Positions 26,173-34,721 of a DNA stretch of 42,500 nucleotides are shown in pieces. Each line of letters starts with the position of its first letter. The first letter of the stretch is position 1. The notes beneath the pieces are model-generated. The model saw nothing but the letters and a program-made list of their open reading frames with translations. It was not told where the DNA came from and ran no database searches. The stretch is from JAMLIO01 sp031412575 (GTDB lineage Bacteria; Bdellovibrionota; Bdellovibrionia; Bdellovibrionales; UBA1609). The DNA lies in NCBI GenBank assembly GCA_031412575.1, contig JANODG010000179.1:1-42500 (forward strand), read 5' to 3'. The position numbers and the translations under genes were made by a program.

Positions 26173-26400
26173 ATGAAAGCTACAGATCTTGAAACTCGTA
26201 TTTTAAAAGCATATCCCGATGCTCAGTTAGCCATTTTTGACTCTAACGGCAGAGGAGATCATTTTGAAATTCGTATATCTTCGGAAGCCATCAATCAGTT
26301 GCCACGAATCCAACGACATCAGAACATTTTAAAGCTTTTTGATGTAGAGTTTAAATCTGGGGAATTACACGCTTTAAGTGTTAAGCCTTTTGAATTATAA
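26173..26400 (+). CDS. BolA-family protein
   Basis: The 75-aa protein is a compact BolA domain: RILKAYPDAQLAIFDSNGRGDHFEIRISS, then LPRIQRHQNILKLF and GELHALSVKPFE. BolA proteins bind monothiol glutaredoxins and share a [2Fe-2S] cluster with them. The gene directly upstream of a CGFS glutaredoxin supports this role in Fe-S handling or iron sensing. The RxxRHQ helix, which carries the conserved cluster-ligand histidine in the family, is intact. It is of the short IbaG/BolA2 type rather than long E. coli BolA. Confidence 0.9.
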   Translation: MKATDLETRILKAYPDAQLAIFDSNGRGDHFEIRISSEAINQLPRIQRHQNILKLFDVEFKSGELHALSVKPFEL

Positions 26401-26468
26401 ATGGTCTGATTAATTTTAGAGTTGATAATATTAAGTGATAAAAAAGTTTATAAATTTGAGGAGATTAC

Positions 26469-26783
26469 ATGTTACCTGAATCGGTTAAATCAGAAATCGA
26501 AAAAGCTATAGCCACTAAACCAGCAGTTCTTTTTATGAAAGGAACTCCATCATTTCCACAATGTGGATTTTCAAGTAGAGCTGTTGCGATTTTAAATGAG
26601 CTTAAAATGGAATTTCACAGTGTGAATGTTTTAGAAAACAACGACATTCGCCAGGGGATCAAAGAGTATTCAAATTGGCCGACAATCCCACAATTTTATT
26701 ATAAAAAAAAATTGGTGGGCGGAAGCGACATTTTGATGGAAATGTACGAATCCGGCGAATTGGAAGAAATGTTTAAGAGCTAA
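26469..26783 (+). CDS. grxD: Monothiol glutaredoxin (Grx4 family)
   Basis: The 104-aa thioredoxin-fold protein carries the CGFS site (Cys32) in FMKGTPSFPQCGFSSRAV, the WPTIPQFY cis-proline loop and the VGGSDILMEM glutathione-binding segment. CGFS glutaredoxins carry and transfer [2Fe-2S] clusters and partner with BolA, whose gene is 68 bases upstream. A GAGGAG ribosome binding site precedes the ATG. The gene is convergent with the 144-aa exported protein, 6 bases away. Confidence 0.95.
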   Translation: MLPESVKSEIEKAIATKPAVLFMKGTPSFPQCGFSSRAVAILNELKMEFHSVNVLENNDIRQGIKEYSNWPTIPQFYYKKKLVGGSDILMEMYESGELEEMFKS

Positions 26784-26789
26784 AAATTT

Positions 26790-27224
26790 TTAATTCATAG
26801 ATAAAGCCACTTCTGCCGGCGCAAGTGGCGTTAAGTAGTCTAAGTAGCCGTATCTTTCTGCTTCTTTAATGTAGAAAGCTTTAAAATTTTCAAAATCCAA
26901 ATAGTGCAATCTCGTTAAGACGACACTGTAGGATTCGTAAGCTGTAGCCACTTCAATTGGATAACAAGATCTACCCGATACATACCCGAAATTAAAAGCG
27001 GCTTGGTTGGGGTTTGGATTTTGCTGCAAATATAATTCGGAATCGAAATGATAACCTGCTTTTTCGGCCATCGGGATAAAAGCTAAAACAATGGCCCATT
27101 CACGAATTTCGAGAAGTTCTGATTCGGTTGTCGGTGGCACAAAGCTTTTCTCACATTTAGCAAAGCTAAAGTCTAACCCCAAAAACAGACTTAAAAAATT
27201 TAATAAGATTAATTTTTTTAACAT
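26790..27224 (-). CDS. Exported protein of unknown function
   Basis: The 144-aa product has a signal peptide (LKKLILLNFLSLFLGLDFSFA, cut before KCEK). The mature domain is small, with aromatic residues and two cysteines (KCEK at its start, RSCYPIEV later), which could form a disulfide. No family recognised. A GGGGGGAT ribosome binding site lies before the ATG. It diverges from the lipoprotein gene at 27483. Confidence 0.6.
   Translation of the reverse strand: MLKKLILLNFLSLFLGLDFSFAKCEKSFVPPTTESELLEIREWAIVLAFIPMAEKAGYHFDSELYLQQNPNPNQAAFNFGYVSGRSCYPIEVATAYESYSVVLTRLHYLDFENFKAFYIKEAERYGYLDYLTPLAPAEVALSMN
26806..26829 (-). terminator. Candidate terminator hairpin inside the 3' end of the exported-protein gene
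   Basis: GCCACTT at 26806-26812 pairs with AAGTGGC at 26823-26829 around a 10-base loop. On the minus strand it is followed by TTTATC and then an A/T-rich stretch ending in TTTTT. It overlaps the last codons of the 144-aa protein. The T-run is broken, so this is only a candidate. Confidence 0.3.
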
Positions 27225-27430
27225 TCTAACATCCCCCCAGAAGCTTTTATGAATGGCCCCACAGGAATGTAACTACATATAAAAGAATTTAAAATCCAAT
27301 CATCAATTTTAATCCGAGACATAATCAGAACTATTTCAGACTTTTAAAAGATGCACCCTTATGCCAATGTTTACTTTATTTCCCATGTGTGGGTTATATC
27401 TTTATCAGACAATAAATAGGTGTTAGAGTC

Positions 27431-27458
27431 TTGTTTTAAATCAGTTCGAAACTAAAAT
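27431..27458 (+). promoter_or_regulatory. Candidate sigma-70 promoter for the 27483 lipoprotein
   Basis: TTGTTT at 27431-27436 and TAAAAT at 27453-27458 with a 16-base spacer. The predicted message would have a leader of about 18 bases that includes the AAGGAA ribosome binding site of the lipoprotein gene. Confidence 0.35.
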
Positions 27459-27482
27459 CCCACCTCTTCTTTAAGGAATCCC

Positions 27483-28262
27483 ATGAAATCGTTGTTATTT
27501 GTTATGTTGTCTGGATTATTACTCGCAGGATGCGCCTCCAATTCGTATTTTTTACTAAAAAATCATCATTTTGACTCTCCGGAAGCTAAAGGTGGAAAAT
27601 TCAAATTTAGTGTCAATGCCGTGCCTTACCAAGATGTCACAACGATTCAGACTTCTTTTGATGGAACAGGTCCGCTGGACACTTTAATTACGGTCAACAA
27701 TAAGGATCTTGATGAATCTGCCGTAGAAACGGTAGATCACAGTTCAATATTATTATCGCTTTCGTTGATTGAAAGATTAGATATCAGTTTGGATTTTGCC
27801 ATCGGTAATCAGCCAAACTATGTGAATCTTAAATATCAGTTTGTAGGTGAATCTCAGGCTGAGGCCGAAGCTGGAAACTTCTCTGTCGCAGGTGTATTGG
27901 GCTTAGGTTATATTTCAGTCAGCGAAGATGATCCGGAAAGTGTTTTCTTGGACAACTTCGATGTGTTAGGCGGAGCCCTTCGAGTGGGTGGGCTTGTAGG
28001 TTTAAGATCTACAAAAGAGTTATTGCTGTACTGGAGCAACTCATATTCATACTTTGACACAAAAACAAAATACACTTTTGGTGCAACCGATGGCGATTTC
28101 ACTGTTTCTGGACATCAAATGCTTTCGATGCTTGGAGCCGAATACACTCATGACGATAAAATCAGTGTTGGTATTGAATACGGACTTGTCTTCGCAGACG
28201 CCAATAAAGCGCAGTCAAACACATTTTCAAGTTTTGCTGCAAAAGTCGGTTACAATTTTTAA
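27483..28262 (+). CDS. Lipoprotein with beta-barrel-like sequence
   Basis: Signal peptide and lipobox LLAGC (Cys17); 259 aa. The mature sequence alternates hydrophobic and polar residues in a beta pattern (SILLSLSLIERLDISLDFAI, ELLLYWSNSYSYFD, DKISVGIEYGLVF). It ends SFAAKVGYNF, with the final aromatic residue seen in outer-membrane barrels. It is either a small outer-membrane beta-barrel with a lipid anchor or a beta-rich periplasmic lipoprotein. AAGGAA precedes the ATG. It overlaps the nitronate monooxygenase gene tail-to-tail by 4 bases. Function unknown. Confidence 0.65.
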   Translation: MKSLLFVMLSGLLLAGCASNSYFLLKNHHFDSPEAKGGKFKFSVNAVPYQDVTTIQTSFDGTGPLDTLITVNNKDLDESAVETVDHSSILLSLSLIERLDISLDFAIGNQPNYVNLKYQFVGESQAEAEAGNFSVAGVLGLGYISVSEDDPESVFLDNFDVLGGALRVGGLVGLRSTKELLLYWSNSYSYFDTKTKYTFGATDGDFTVSGHQMLSMLGAEYTHDDKISVGIEYGLVFADANKAQSNTFSSFAAKVGYNF

Positions 28263-29236
28263 GAAATTGAAGCATTTAGTTGGTCTAAATGCTGTCTCAT
28301 TTCAGATTCTAAATCCTTCATGATCTGTTTGACGGACTTAACATCATGAACTTGACCCACTGACTCCCCAGCACTCCAAACGTTTTTCCAGTTCCAATCA
28401 TAGTTAAAAGTTTTCCGAAGCCATTTTGAAAATGGCGTTTTACCTTGATTTTTACTTTCGATCAAAAAAATCAATTTTTCAATCGCTGATGGACTTCGAA
28501 AAAGTCTGTCTAACTCTGGCGTTCGAATCACTGACGCTGGAATCCCTGTCAGCTTTTGGGATTTTTGAATATTTTCAGAGCGATACTTTACAATTGCGTC
28601 TTTATAACCTTCAGACGCTTCGGCTTCCTTTGAAGCAATAAATCGGGTTCCCACACTGACAGCAACAGCACCCAGAGCTAAGGCCGAAAGAACACTTGCG
28701 CCGTTGGCGATAGCACCTGCAGCAACAATAGGTTTGTCGGTCATTTGACGAAGTTCGGAAATTAAAGCGAATGGAGAATGTGGTCCCGAATGCCCGCCGG
28801 CCCCTGCACAAACGGCAATAATTCCATCTGCCCCGTGAGCTAAAACTTTTTCGGCGTGTTTTGTATTGGTTACATCACAAAACACAAGTCCGCCGTAGCC
28901 TTTCACTTTGTCGATGACATCTTTAGGGGAACCTAGGCTTGTGATAAAAAAAGGAACTTTATGTTCGGCGCAAATATCTAAATCTTCGCGCCAGCGATGA
29001 TTAGATTTGTGAACAATTAAATTCACGCCATAAGATTTTTGCGTCTCAGATTTTATTTTCTTAAGTCCTTCATGAAGTTTTTCTGGTGTTCTAAAGTTTA
29101 GTGTTGGAATAGTTCCCACTCCGCCCGCATTAGAAGTTTCGGACACTAAGCTTGGGGTACTTACAATAAACATGGGAGCTGCAATTATGGGTAGATCGCA
29201 CTTTAACATTTCAGTAAATCTATTTTTGATTTTCAT
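28259..29236 (-). CDS. Nitronate monooxygenase-family flavoprotein
   Basis: FMN-dependent TIM-barrel of the 2-nitropropane dioxygenase family, which oxidises alkyl nitronates. The 325-aa length is typical. Seen: LPIIAAPMFIVSTPSLVSETSNAGGVGTIP at the N-terminus, VICAGAGGHSG (GGHxG with the conserved His), PIVAAGAIANG, GAVAVSVGTRFIASKEA (phosphate-binding). The true substrate is uncertain because the family also includes enoyl reductase-like members. It stands alone on the minus strand. Confidence 0.88.
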   Translation of the reverse strand: MKIKNRFTEMLKCDLPIIAAPMFIVSTPSLVSETSNAGGVGTIPTLNFRTPEKLHEGLKKIKSETQKSYGVNLIVHKSNHRWREDLDICAEHKVPFFITSLGSPKDVIDKVKGYGGLVFCDVTNTKHAEKVLAHGADGIIAVCAGAGGHSGPHSPFALISELRQMTDKPIVAAGAIANGASVLSALALGAVAVSVGTRFIASKEAEASEGYKDAIVKYRSENIQKSQKLTGIPASVIRTPELDRLFRSPSAIEKLIFLIESKNQGKTPFSKWLRKTFNYDWNWKNVWSAGESVGQVHDVKSVKQIMKDLESEMRQHLDQLNASIS

Positions 29237-29346
29237 ATTTAATTATTGGCGTTTTTCATTAAAATTAACAACCCTCACTGAATCAATAACTTATCTCACA
29301 CTAAAGTCTAGTGACAAAAAAATACTGCTACAAAATAATTAGGACT

Positions 29347-30189
29347 ATGGTTAAAAATAAAAAATTTTCTAAGATCACTAAAAGATCAACATCTAAACCC
29401 ATAACAAAAGGTGATTTGATTGAATTCTTTCATCTTCTGGAACTGTGTATATCTGCCGGACATGACTCTGTAGGCGCGATTTTGGCAGTCAAGGATTACA
29501 TGCCAAATGAAAAATTCAAAGAAGATTTAAAAATTATTCTTCGAGATATAAACCTTGGGAGCTCTCGTATTGAAGCCTACATAACGTTTGCAAATTCCAG
29601 GAAAGAGCTCGCGCTTCATCGATTTGTCCGCGCACTGATTGTTCACGAGTTTTCAGGATCTGCTTTAACTTATCTTTCACGCTTGAACGGAAATATTATA
29701 AAAAGTCTTAACGGCGAAAAAAATATCCAGCTCACGGCTCAAAAAATGCCTGAAAATATAATTTCTAAACTTAAATTTTACCTTACTGAAACCTCGAAAG
29801 ATGAAAAAACAACAAAGTTAAAATCACAAACATTAACGAAAGATGAATTTATCGATTTTCTATTGATTTTTGAAATTTTTATTTCTACAGGCCCAGGAAT
29901 AGAAAAGGCCTTTGAGTATTCAATCCCAATATCATTCAATATAAAATTTAAAAATGACATGCAATCTGTATTAGATAATTTATATTTAGGTAAAAAACTA
30001 GAGGAAGCCTTAGTTATCTTTGCGAATTCACGAAAAGAAATTGCGGTCCATAGATTCGTTCGAGGTCTTCTTATTGCGACAAAGATCGGTGGTAATATCC
30101 CTATGTTCATCCAACAACTCAGCGAAAGTCTAACTCTCGATAAGAGCTTAAAGCTAACCGACCAAAAAATCGTTTTAAAACTTGATTGA
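29347..30189 (+). CDS. Soluble protein with two T2SSF (TadC-like) domains
   Basis: The ATG at 29347 gives 280 aa; an in-frame GTG at 29311 would add 12 residues. The protein is two repeats of about 115 residues (23-140 and 166-280). Both contain an almost identical segment, FANSRKELALHRFVRAL and FANSRKEIAVHRFVRGL. The pattern (LLELCISAGHD...A; LGSSRIEAYITFANSR; HEFSGSALTYLSRL; AQKMP) matches the cytoplasmic four-helix T2SSF domain of TadC/GspF proteins that contact the assembly ATPase. No membrane helix is present, unlike GspF, PilC and TadB/C, and the second repeat ends early. A soluble adaptor or competitor for a pilus/secretion ATPase is inferred. The family call is by eye only. Confidence 0.5.
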   Translation: MVKNKKFSKITKRSTSKPITKGDLIEFFHLLELCISAGHDSVGAILAVKDYMPNEKFKEDLKIILRDINLGSSRIEAYITFANSRKELALHRFVRALIVHEFSGSALTYLSRLNGNIIKSLNGEKNIQLTAQKMPENIISKLKFYLTETSKDEKTTKLKSQTLTKDEFIDFLLIFEIFISTGPGIEKAFEYSIPISFNIKFKNDMQSVLDNLYLGKKLEEALVIFANSRKEIAVHRFVRGLLIATKIGGNIPMFIQQLSESLTLDKSLKLTDQKIVLKLD

Positions 30190-30279
30190 GTCTTAATCCC
30201 AGTAAAATTTAGTTAAGCACAAATAATGCAACCTTCACTTTTTGATAGATCCGCCGAAAGATTAAAATTATCTATGGCA

Positions 30280-30309
30280 GACTAAAATTTATATGATGAA
30301 ATTTTAGTC
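30280..30309. repeat. 11-bp inverted repeat between the T2SSF-like and zincin genes
   Basis: GACTAAAATTT at 30280-30290 and AAATTTTAGTC at 30299-30309 with an 8-base loop. The stem is A+T-rich and not followed by a clean T-run, so it is either a weak terminator for the upstream gene or an operator for the downstream one. Confidence 0.4.
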
Positions 30310-30384
30310 AATTTAATTTGCTAATTCATAAACTGGCATACTACTATTCCAACAGCGATGGGGATCGCGATTTTTGGGGGATAT

Positions 30385-31011
30385 GTGGGGAAGTTTTTAT
30401 CGATCAGAATGTTTCTTTTTAGTGTTTGTATTTTTCAAATGAATCCAAGTTATGCCGTCGTAAAAGATTTGGTTTTAAGATATGTTCCCAAATTAAATAA
30501 TTGCCAACAAACAGATAATTTTTTGTTCATTTGTGGGCATGCAAATGAGCAGATAGTTTTTGATGCGCTTATAAAGGAAGTTCTAAAAACCCAAACAGGC
30601 CAAGAAACTTGGGAGGCTATAAAAAATTCTGGAAATTATTTGATGTTGGTTCACGATCCTTTAGCTGTAAGCTCTGCAGGACGAGCCGTTGCTGAGCTTT
30701 CATCGAAGCTTACCAATGGGATAGGCACTTCCGTCATTATTTATTTTCACGTGGGTATACCTGATTCTGGAAGTCACGTTGTTGGTGGAACCATAGCTGA
30801 ATGGACTGATTTCACGAAGCAGCAAAACTTTTTCCATGAACTGTCACATGCTCGTCACAAAACAAATGGCACGTGGAATATTATCCATTCTGAAGAACAA
30901 GCCATCCAAGACGAAAACATTTATAGAGTCCAATCCACACCTGAAAATCTAAATCTTCGTTCCTTGGATTGGGACAAAGGAATGCAGGTTTGGGAACCTT
31001 TATTATTTTAA
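30385..31011 (+). CDS. Secreted zinc-metallopeptidase-like protein (M91-like)
   Basis: A GTG at 30385 is preferred as start because GGGGG lies 4 bases upstream and it opens a neat signal peptide (GKFLSIRMFLFSVCIFQMNPSYA). An ATG at 30358 is possible but has no ribosome binding site. The 208-aa product contains FFHELSHARHKTNGTW: HExxH with His151, Glu152 and His155 as zinc ligands and catalytic Glu. A third-ligand region follows about 20 residues later (EEQAIQDENIYR). That spacing and the ENxxR end resemble the M91 effector peptidases (NleD-like). Secretion and target are inferred. Confidence 0.6.
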   Translation: MGKFLSIRMFLFSVCIFQMNPSYAVVKDLVLRYVPKLNNCQQTDNFLFICGHANEQIVFDALIKEVLKTQTGQETWEAIKNSGNYLMLVHDPLAVSSAGRAVAELSSKLTNGIGTSVIIYFHVGIPDSGSHVVGGTIAEWTDFTKQQNFFHELSHARHKTNGTWNIIHSEEQAIQDENIYRVQSTPENLNLRSLDWDKGMQVWEPLLF

Positions 31012-31106
31012 ACAAACTACCCCAAAAAACTGTCAAAACTGTTCTATTTTCTAAATCAATTACAAAGCTTTGATCCTACGATTGCAACCCATCAAAGTTA
31101 TGTTAG

Positions 31107-32867
31107 ATGGGCTCCATGTCCTCAAAAAAATTCTTTAAGTATTTTGCAATTCTAATGCTCATTTTTGCTTTAGTTTCAAAATCAGCATTAGCAAACAGTA
31201 CATGTCAAAAATTCTTGGCGGATCTAATTCCCAGAACACCAGTTGTTGAGGCTTTAAATTACAGACCTGATGGTGGTCCGCAAACATTTTTAAGCCCAAT
31301 ACCTTCAGTTTACCAATACCCTGACGAGCTTAAGTTAAAATTTGAAACACTTGCCGGTAAAGGTGTTGTCTCGCCAACAGCCTTGTCGATTTTAAATGCT
31401 TTCCCTCACCAAGAGACTGATTTTAAATATGTCACTCTGCAGAGCTGGAAAACGTTTCTAAAAGATCCAATACAATTTGTTCAAGAAAGTTCTGAAGAGT
31501 TAAATGATTTTGATCGATTAATGTTAAATCCAAGTCACGGCATAAAACCGATACCAGTCGAAGAAATATTTAGTCTTTTTGAAGAACCAAACGACCTTGA
31601 TGATGAAGTTGTAGCCACTGTCACAGAAATTAATGAAATGAAGCTTGTAAAAATCCCATACTGGTTTCTAATTTTTTATGCGTCAGCGGCAGAAGTTGCC
31701 GAAAGCGAATTCCCAGAGGCGGACGCGAAATTAGACGCCGGATTAGGCGGTAAATTAGACGACAAATTAAACGGCAAATTAGCCGCTAAATTAACGCCTC
31801 AAATGAAAGTTCAAAAGAAAAAAACTTTTCAAAAAACCTTAGGTACATTACTACATTATTTTATAATCATGACAACCTGGTTGAACTCTCAAGGTTTAAT
31901 GTCTCGAACATTCAGCCTTGAAAACATAGATGAAATTGATGGCTTGCCCTTCTCTATTGAGGTTAAGGAAACATTAAAGAAATTAATAAATTCAGGAATT
32001 TTATTTAGATTTTCGAATTCAGATCCGACAACGGATTTTATAGATTTAACGGATTCATGGATGGAATCCGTCAAAACATTAACCATCGGAAGCTTTAAAA
32101 CTTATGATGCATTTTCGGACAACAAAGTTTTAACAATTTCGATAGCAGGCCCTGGTTTTATAAATTTATGGATGAATAAATCTAAAAAAACCAGTTCTGA
32201 AATTAAACGCTTAACAATCATTGAACTAGAAGAACTTATTTTACATGAAGCTCTTCACGCGTTTTCATTTTCAAATAAAAGACTAGACTTGATCGGTAAA
32301 TACGTTCAACAAAAGTTTGGTGCCATGGCCAATGAAGACGCCTATCTTAATTTAGAAAATCAAATGTTGAAATCTAAACCCGAGCAAAGCAGAGCTGAAT
32401 TTAGATCCCAAATCGCCGTTAGTGTTTTGAACTTAATTTCTTTGGAAGTAAGATCTGGTGGGGACATTGATTTTTTAACTTACAAAATTAAATCATTACT
32501 TCAAACAGTCTATGATTCTTCAGAGCTTCATATCACTGATGATGAAATCAAAAATTTAATTCTCAATTCAAGGTTTGATTTGAGTTTAACAAGCTCAACT
32601 TTTTTACTAAACATGCGATTAATTAATAAGATTGAAAGTCATATGGATCGTAGAAATATTGTTCATGCTAAAATTTTAAGTTTTTACATCCTTGAAATTA
32701 GCCGTACTTTAGAAGAGTTCTTAGCTCATAAAATAAATAATGAGCTTTTAGATTCGAAAACTTATGAGTTTTATCCATGGGCCGTTCAACTTTCAAGTGA
32801 AGATCTTGCTAAAAACTGGACTGCCTTTTTTGATCTACCCTATGAATTTCGAAAATTTCTGGATTAA
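31107..32867 (+). CDS. Large secreted HExxH protein (putative zincin)
   Basis: The 586-aa product starts with a signal peptide (KKFFKYFAILMLIFALVSKSALA). The middle carries LILHEALHAFSF with an HExxH motif (His380, Glu381, His384). A clear third zinc ligand is not obvious; Glu or Asp in the following helix region (LGKYVQQKFGAMANEDAYLN) could serve. Residues 208-231 are six 4-residue repeats of the type KLxx. The rest is alpha-helical and unlike any family I recognise. It follows another secreted HExxH protein by 95 bases on the same strand. A protease acting outside the cell or in the periplasm is inferred. Confidence 0.5.
   Translation: MGSMSSKKFFKYFAILMLIFALVSKSALANSTCQKFLADLIPRTPVVEALNYRPDGGPQTFLSPIPSVYQYPDELKLKFETLAGKGVVSPTALSILNAFPHQETDFKYVTLQSWKTFLKDPIQFVQESSEELNDFDRLMLNPSHGIKPIPVEEIFSLFEEPNDLDDEVVATVTEINEMKLVKIPYWFLIFYASAAEVAESEFPEADAKLDAGLGGKLDDKLNGKLAAKLTPQMKVQKKKTFQKTLGTLLHYFIIMTTWLNSQGLMSRTFSLENIDEIDGLPFSIEVKETLKKLINSGILFRFSNSDPTTDFIDLTDSWMESVKTLTIGSFKTYDAFSDNKVLTISIAGPGFINLWMNKSKKTSSEIKRLTIIELEELILHEALHAFSFSNKRLDLIGKYVQQKFGAMANEDAYLNLENQMLKSKPEQSRAEFRSQIAVSVLNLISLEVRSGGDIDFLTYKIKSLLQTVYDSSELHITDDEIKNLILNSRFDLSLTSSTFLLNMRLINKIESHMDRRNIVHAKILSFYILEISRTLEEFLAHKINNELLDSKTYEFYPWAVQLSSEDLAKNWTAFFDLPYEFRKFLD
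31728..31799 (+). repeat. Six 12-bp coding tandem repeats
   Basis: Six in-frame 12-base units, most starting AAATTA and differing in the last 6 bases, encode KLDA, GLGG, KLDD, KLNG, KLAA and KLTP in the 586-aa HExxH protein. Gain or loss of a unit would keep the frame, so length variation is possible. Confidence 0.7.
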
Positions 32868-33023
32868 AGTAGAGCTTATAATGTATCACAAGCATTAATT
32901 TCGTCATGATTTCAAGTTAGTACCACCAACACTCAACCAAAGACTGAGTTCATTTATTAGACATAATTTCCGATAATTCCTTAAGAATTTTAATAATTTA
33001 GTTTACTTTTAAGGGGAGTTATT

Positions 33024-33389
33024 TTGAAGATTCTTTTAGCCGAAGACGATCCAAATATTTCAGTGATTTCAAAAATTACTTTGGAATCTTTAGGCGGTCA
33101 CGATGTGGTCACTGTTGATAACGGTGAAGATGCATTCAACCGCGCACTTGCTGAATCCTTTGATGTGATTTTACTTGATGAAATGATGCCTAAGATGAAT
33201 GGTATTAAAGTCTGTAAAGAACTTCGCGCTAAAAAAGTAAAAACTCCAATCATTTTCTTAAGTGCCAAGTCCCAACTGACAGACGTTGAAATTTTTGAAG
33301 CTATCGGTACTGGATTTATTCCTAAGCCATTCGATCCTATGACATTAAATCAAAAAATTTTACAGATTTTAGAAGGTGCCAATAAATAA
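33024..33389 (+). CDS. Single-domain response regulator
   Basis: CheY-like receiver of 121 aa and nothing else: acidic residues Glu7/Asp8/Asp9, phosphoacceptor Asp52 in ILLDEMMPKMNG, Ser in FLSAKS, switch Lys in IPKPFD. The start is TTG with the strong AAGGGGAG site 5 bases upstream. Its stop is directly followed by the ATG of the histidine kinase, so they are one operon with an HPt gene. With no output domain, it may pass phosphate on to the HPt protein or act by binding a target. Confidence 0.9.
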   Translation: MKILLAEDDPNISVISKITLESLGGHDVVTVDNGEDAFNRALAESFDVILLDEMMPKMNGIKVCKELRAKKVKTPIIFLSAKSQLTDVEIFEAIGTGFIPKPFDPMTLNQKILQILEGANK

Positions 33390-34721
33390 ATGAGCTCGAT
33401 TTTATTTCGCATACGCTTTTTTGTTTTACTTTCTGTTCTGACGTTCGGAGCAAGTCTGTTCGTATGCGTAGAGTCTTTTATAGAATGGAAAGATGCAAAC
33501 TACGACCTTAAAGAAAGCTGGCAAATTGAAGCCTATTTAAAATCTATGCCTTTTCGCAGAAACGCTACAGAACCCTTGGTCACTTGGCGAAAACAACTTA
33601 AGCCCAACTTCCGACAAGACGCTTTAAGTTCAATCATTCAATCTGTAAATAACAAATCCATAAAAAGTTATCCCGAAAAAGTTAAATTCTTCATAGAGCA
33701 AGAAGTACAGTACAGAAATTTTTTAAATCAAAAATTAGATGTTCTGCGCGGCAAAATTGTTTGGTGTTTATATTTAGTCATTATTTGCTTTATTGTGATT
33801 TCAATATTTATGTCGATATACATTCAAAGCATTATTTTTAAACCACTAAATAGTTTATATTTAAGAATGTTAGACTTTTTAAATGATCGCTATACTTATG
33901 AATTCCAAGCGCCAGAAGCTAATGAAATTGGGGATTTGCAATCTACTTTCAATTCCCTAGCTCAGCGGGTTATTAATAACATTGAAGAACTTAAAACTTT
34001 AGATAGTGCCAAGACAGAATTCTTAAATATTGCCAGTCACGAATTAAGGACTCCACTGACGTCTATCAAAGGATCCTTATCTTTGATCCGAAATGGTGTT
34101 AGCGGTGAGATCAACGAGACTACAACCAAACTATTATTAATTGCAGAGACAGAAACCGATCGTTTAATTCGACTCATTAATGATCTTTTAGACTTAGCAA
34201 AAATTGAAGCCAAAAAATTACCTTTAGATGAAAAATGGTACGCTATTGAATCCGTCATTGACGATACTTTTGAAAGTCTTCAAGGTTTGTCAGATTCGAC
34301 CCAAGTGACTATGACTATCAAAGATCAACTACCTATTGATATATTTATAGATCGTGACCGTATTCACCAAGTGATGACGAATTTACTTTCAAACGCCATC
34401 AAGTATAGTCCTGCTCAGGGTATTGTTTCAGTAAACTACTTTGTCAATGGTCACCATCAACTTGTGCTTGAAATATCAGATCAAGGACGTGGAATTGCAC
34501 CGGAAGATCAAAAACAAATTTTTGAAAAGTTTCGTCAAGCCACCAACGACAGAAGTCCTTTAGTAAAAGGCACGGGTCTTGGTCTTGCCATCGCTCGCGC
34601 CATCATTGAAGAACACGGTGGTGAGATTGGTGTTAAATCACAACCTAAAAAAGGCAGTACATTTTATTTCACATTACCTAAATGGAAATATCGTAAAACC
34701 AAACCAGGGGTAGCCGCATGA
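33390..34721 (+). CDS. Membrane histidine kinase
   Basis: 443 aa. Two membrane helices (about 8-27 and 126-150) enclose a periplasmic sensor part of about 95 residues. HAMP (about 150-203) is followed by HisKA with the phosphorylated His217 in ASHELRTPLTSIKG and by the ATPase domain. The ATPase boxes are NLLSNAIKYS, DQGRGIAPEDQ and GTGLGLAIARAIIEEHGG. All catalytic boxes are intact. It has no receiver of its own. Its ATG comes right after the response regulator stop, and its stop overlaps the HPt gene (ATGA). Kinase, receiver and HPt together could form a short phosphorelay; the signal is unknown. Confidence 0.92.
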   Translation: MSSILFRIRFFVLLSVLTFGASLFVCVESFIEWKDANYDLKESWQIEAYLKSMPFRRNATEPLVTWRKQLKPNFRQDALSSIIQSVNNKSIKSYPEKVKFFIEQEVQYRNFLNQKLDVLRGKIVWCLYLVIICFIVISIFMSIYIQSIIFKPLNSLYLRMLDFLNDRYTYEFQAPEANEIGDLQSTFNSLAQRVINNIEELKTLDSAKTEFLNIASHELRTPLTSIKGSLSLIRNGVSGEINETTTKLLLIAETETDRLIRLINDLLDLAKIEAKKLPLDEKWYAIESVIDDTFESLQGLSDSTQVTMTIKDQLPIDIFIDRDRIHQVMTNLLSNAIKYSPAQGIVSVNYFVNGHHQLVLEISDQGRGIAPEDQKQIFEKFRQATNDRSPLVKGTGLGLAIARAIIEEHGGEIGVKSQPKKGSTFYFTLPKWKYRKTKPGVAA

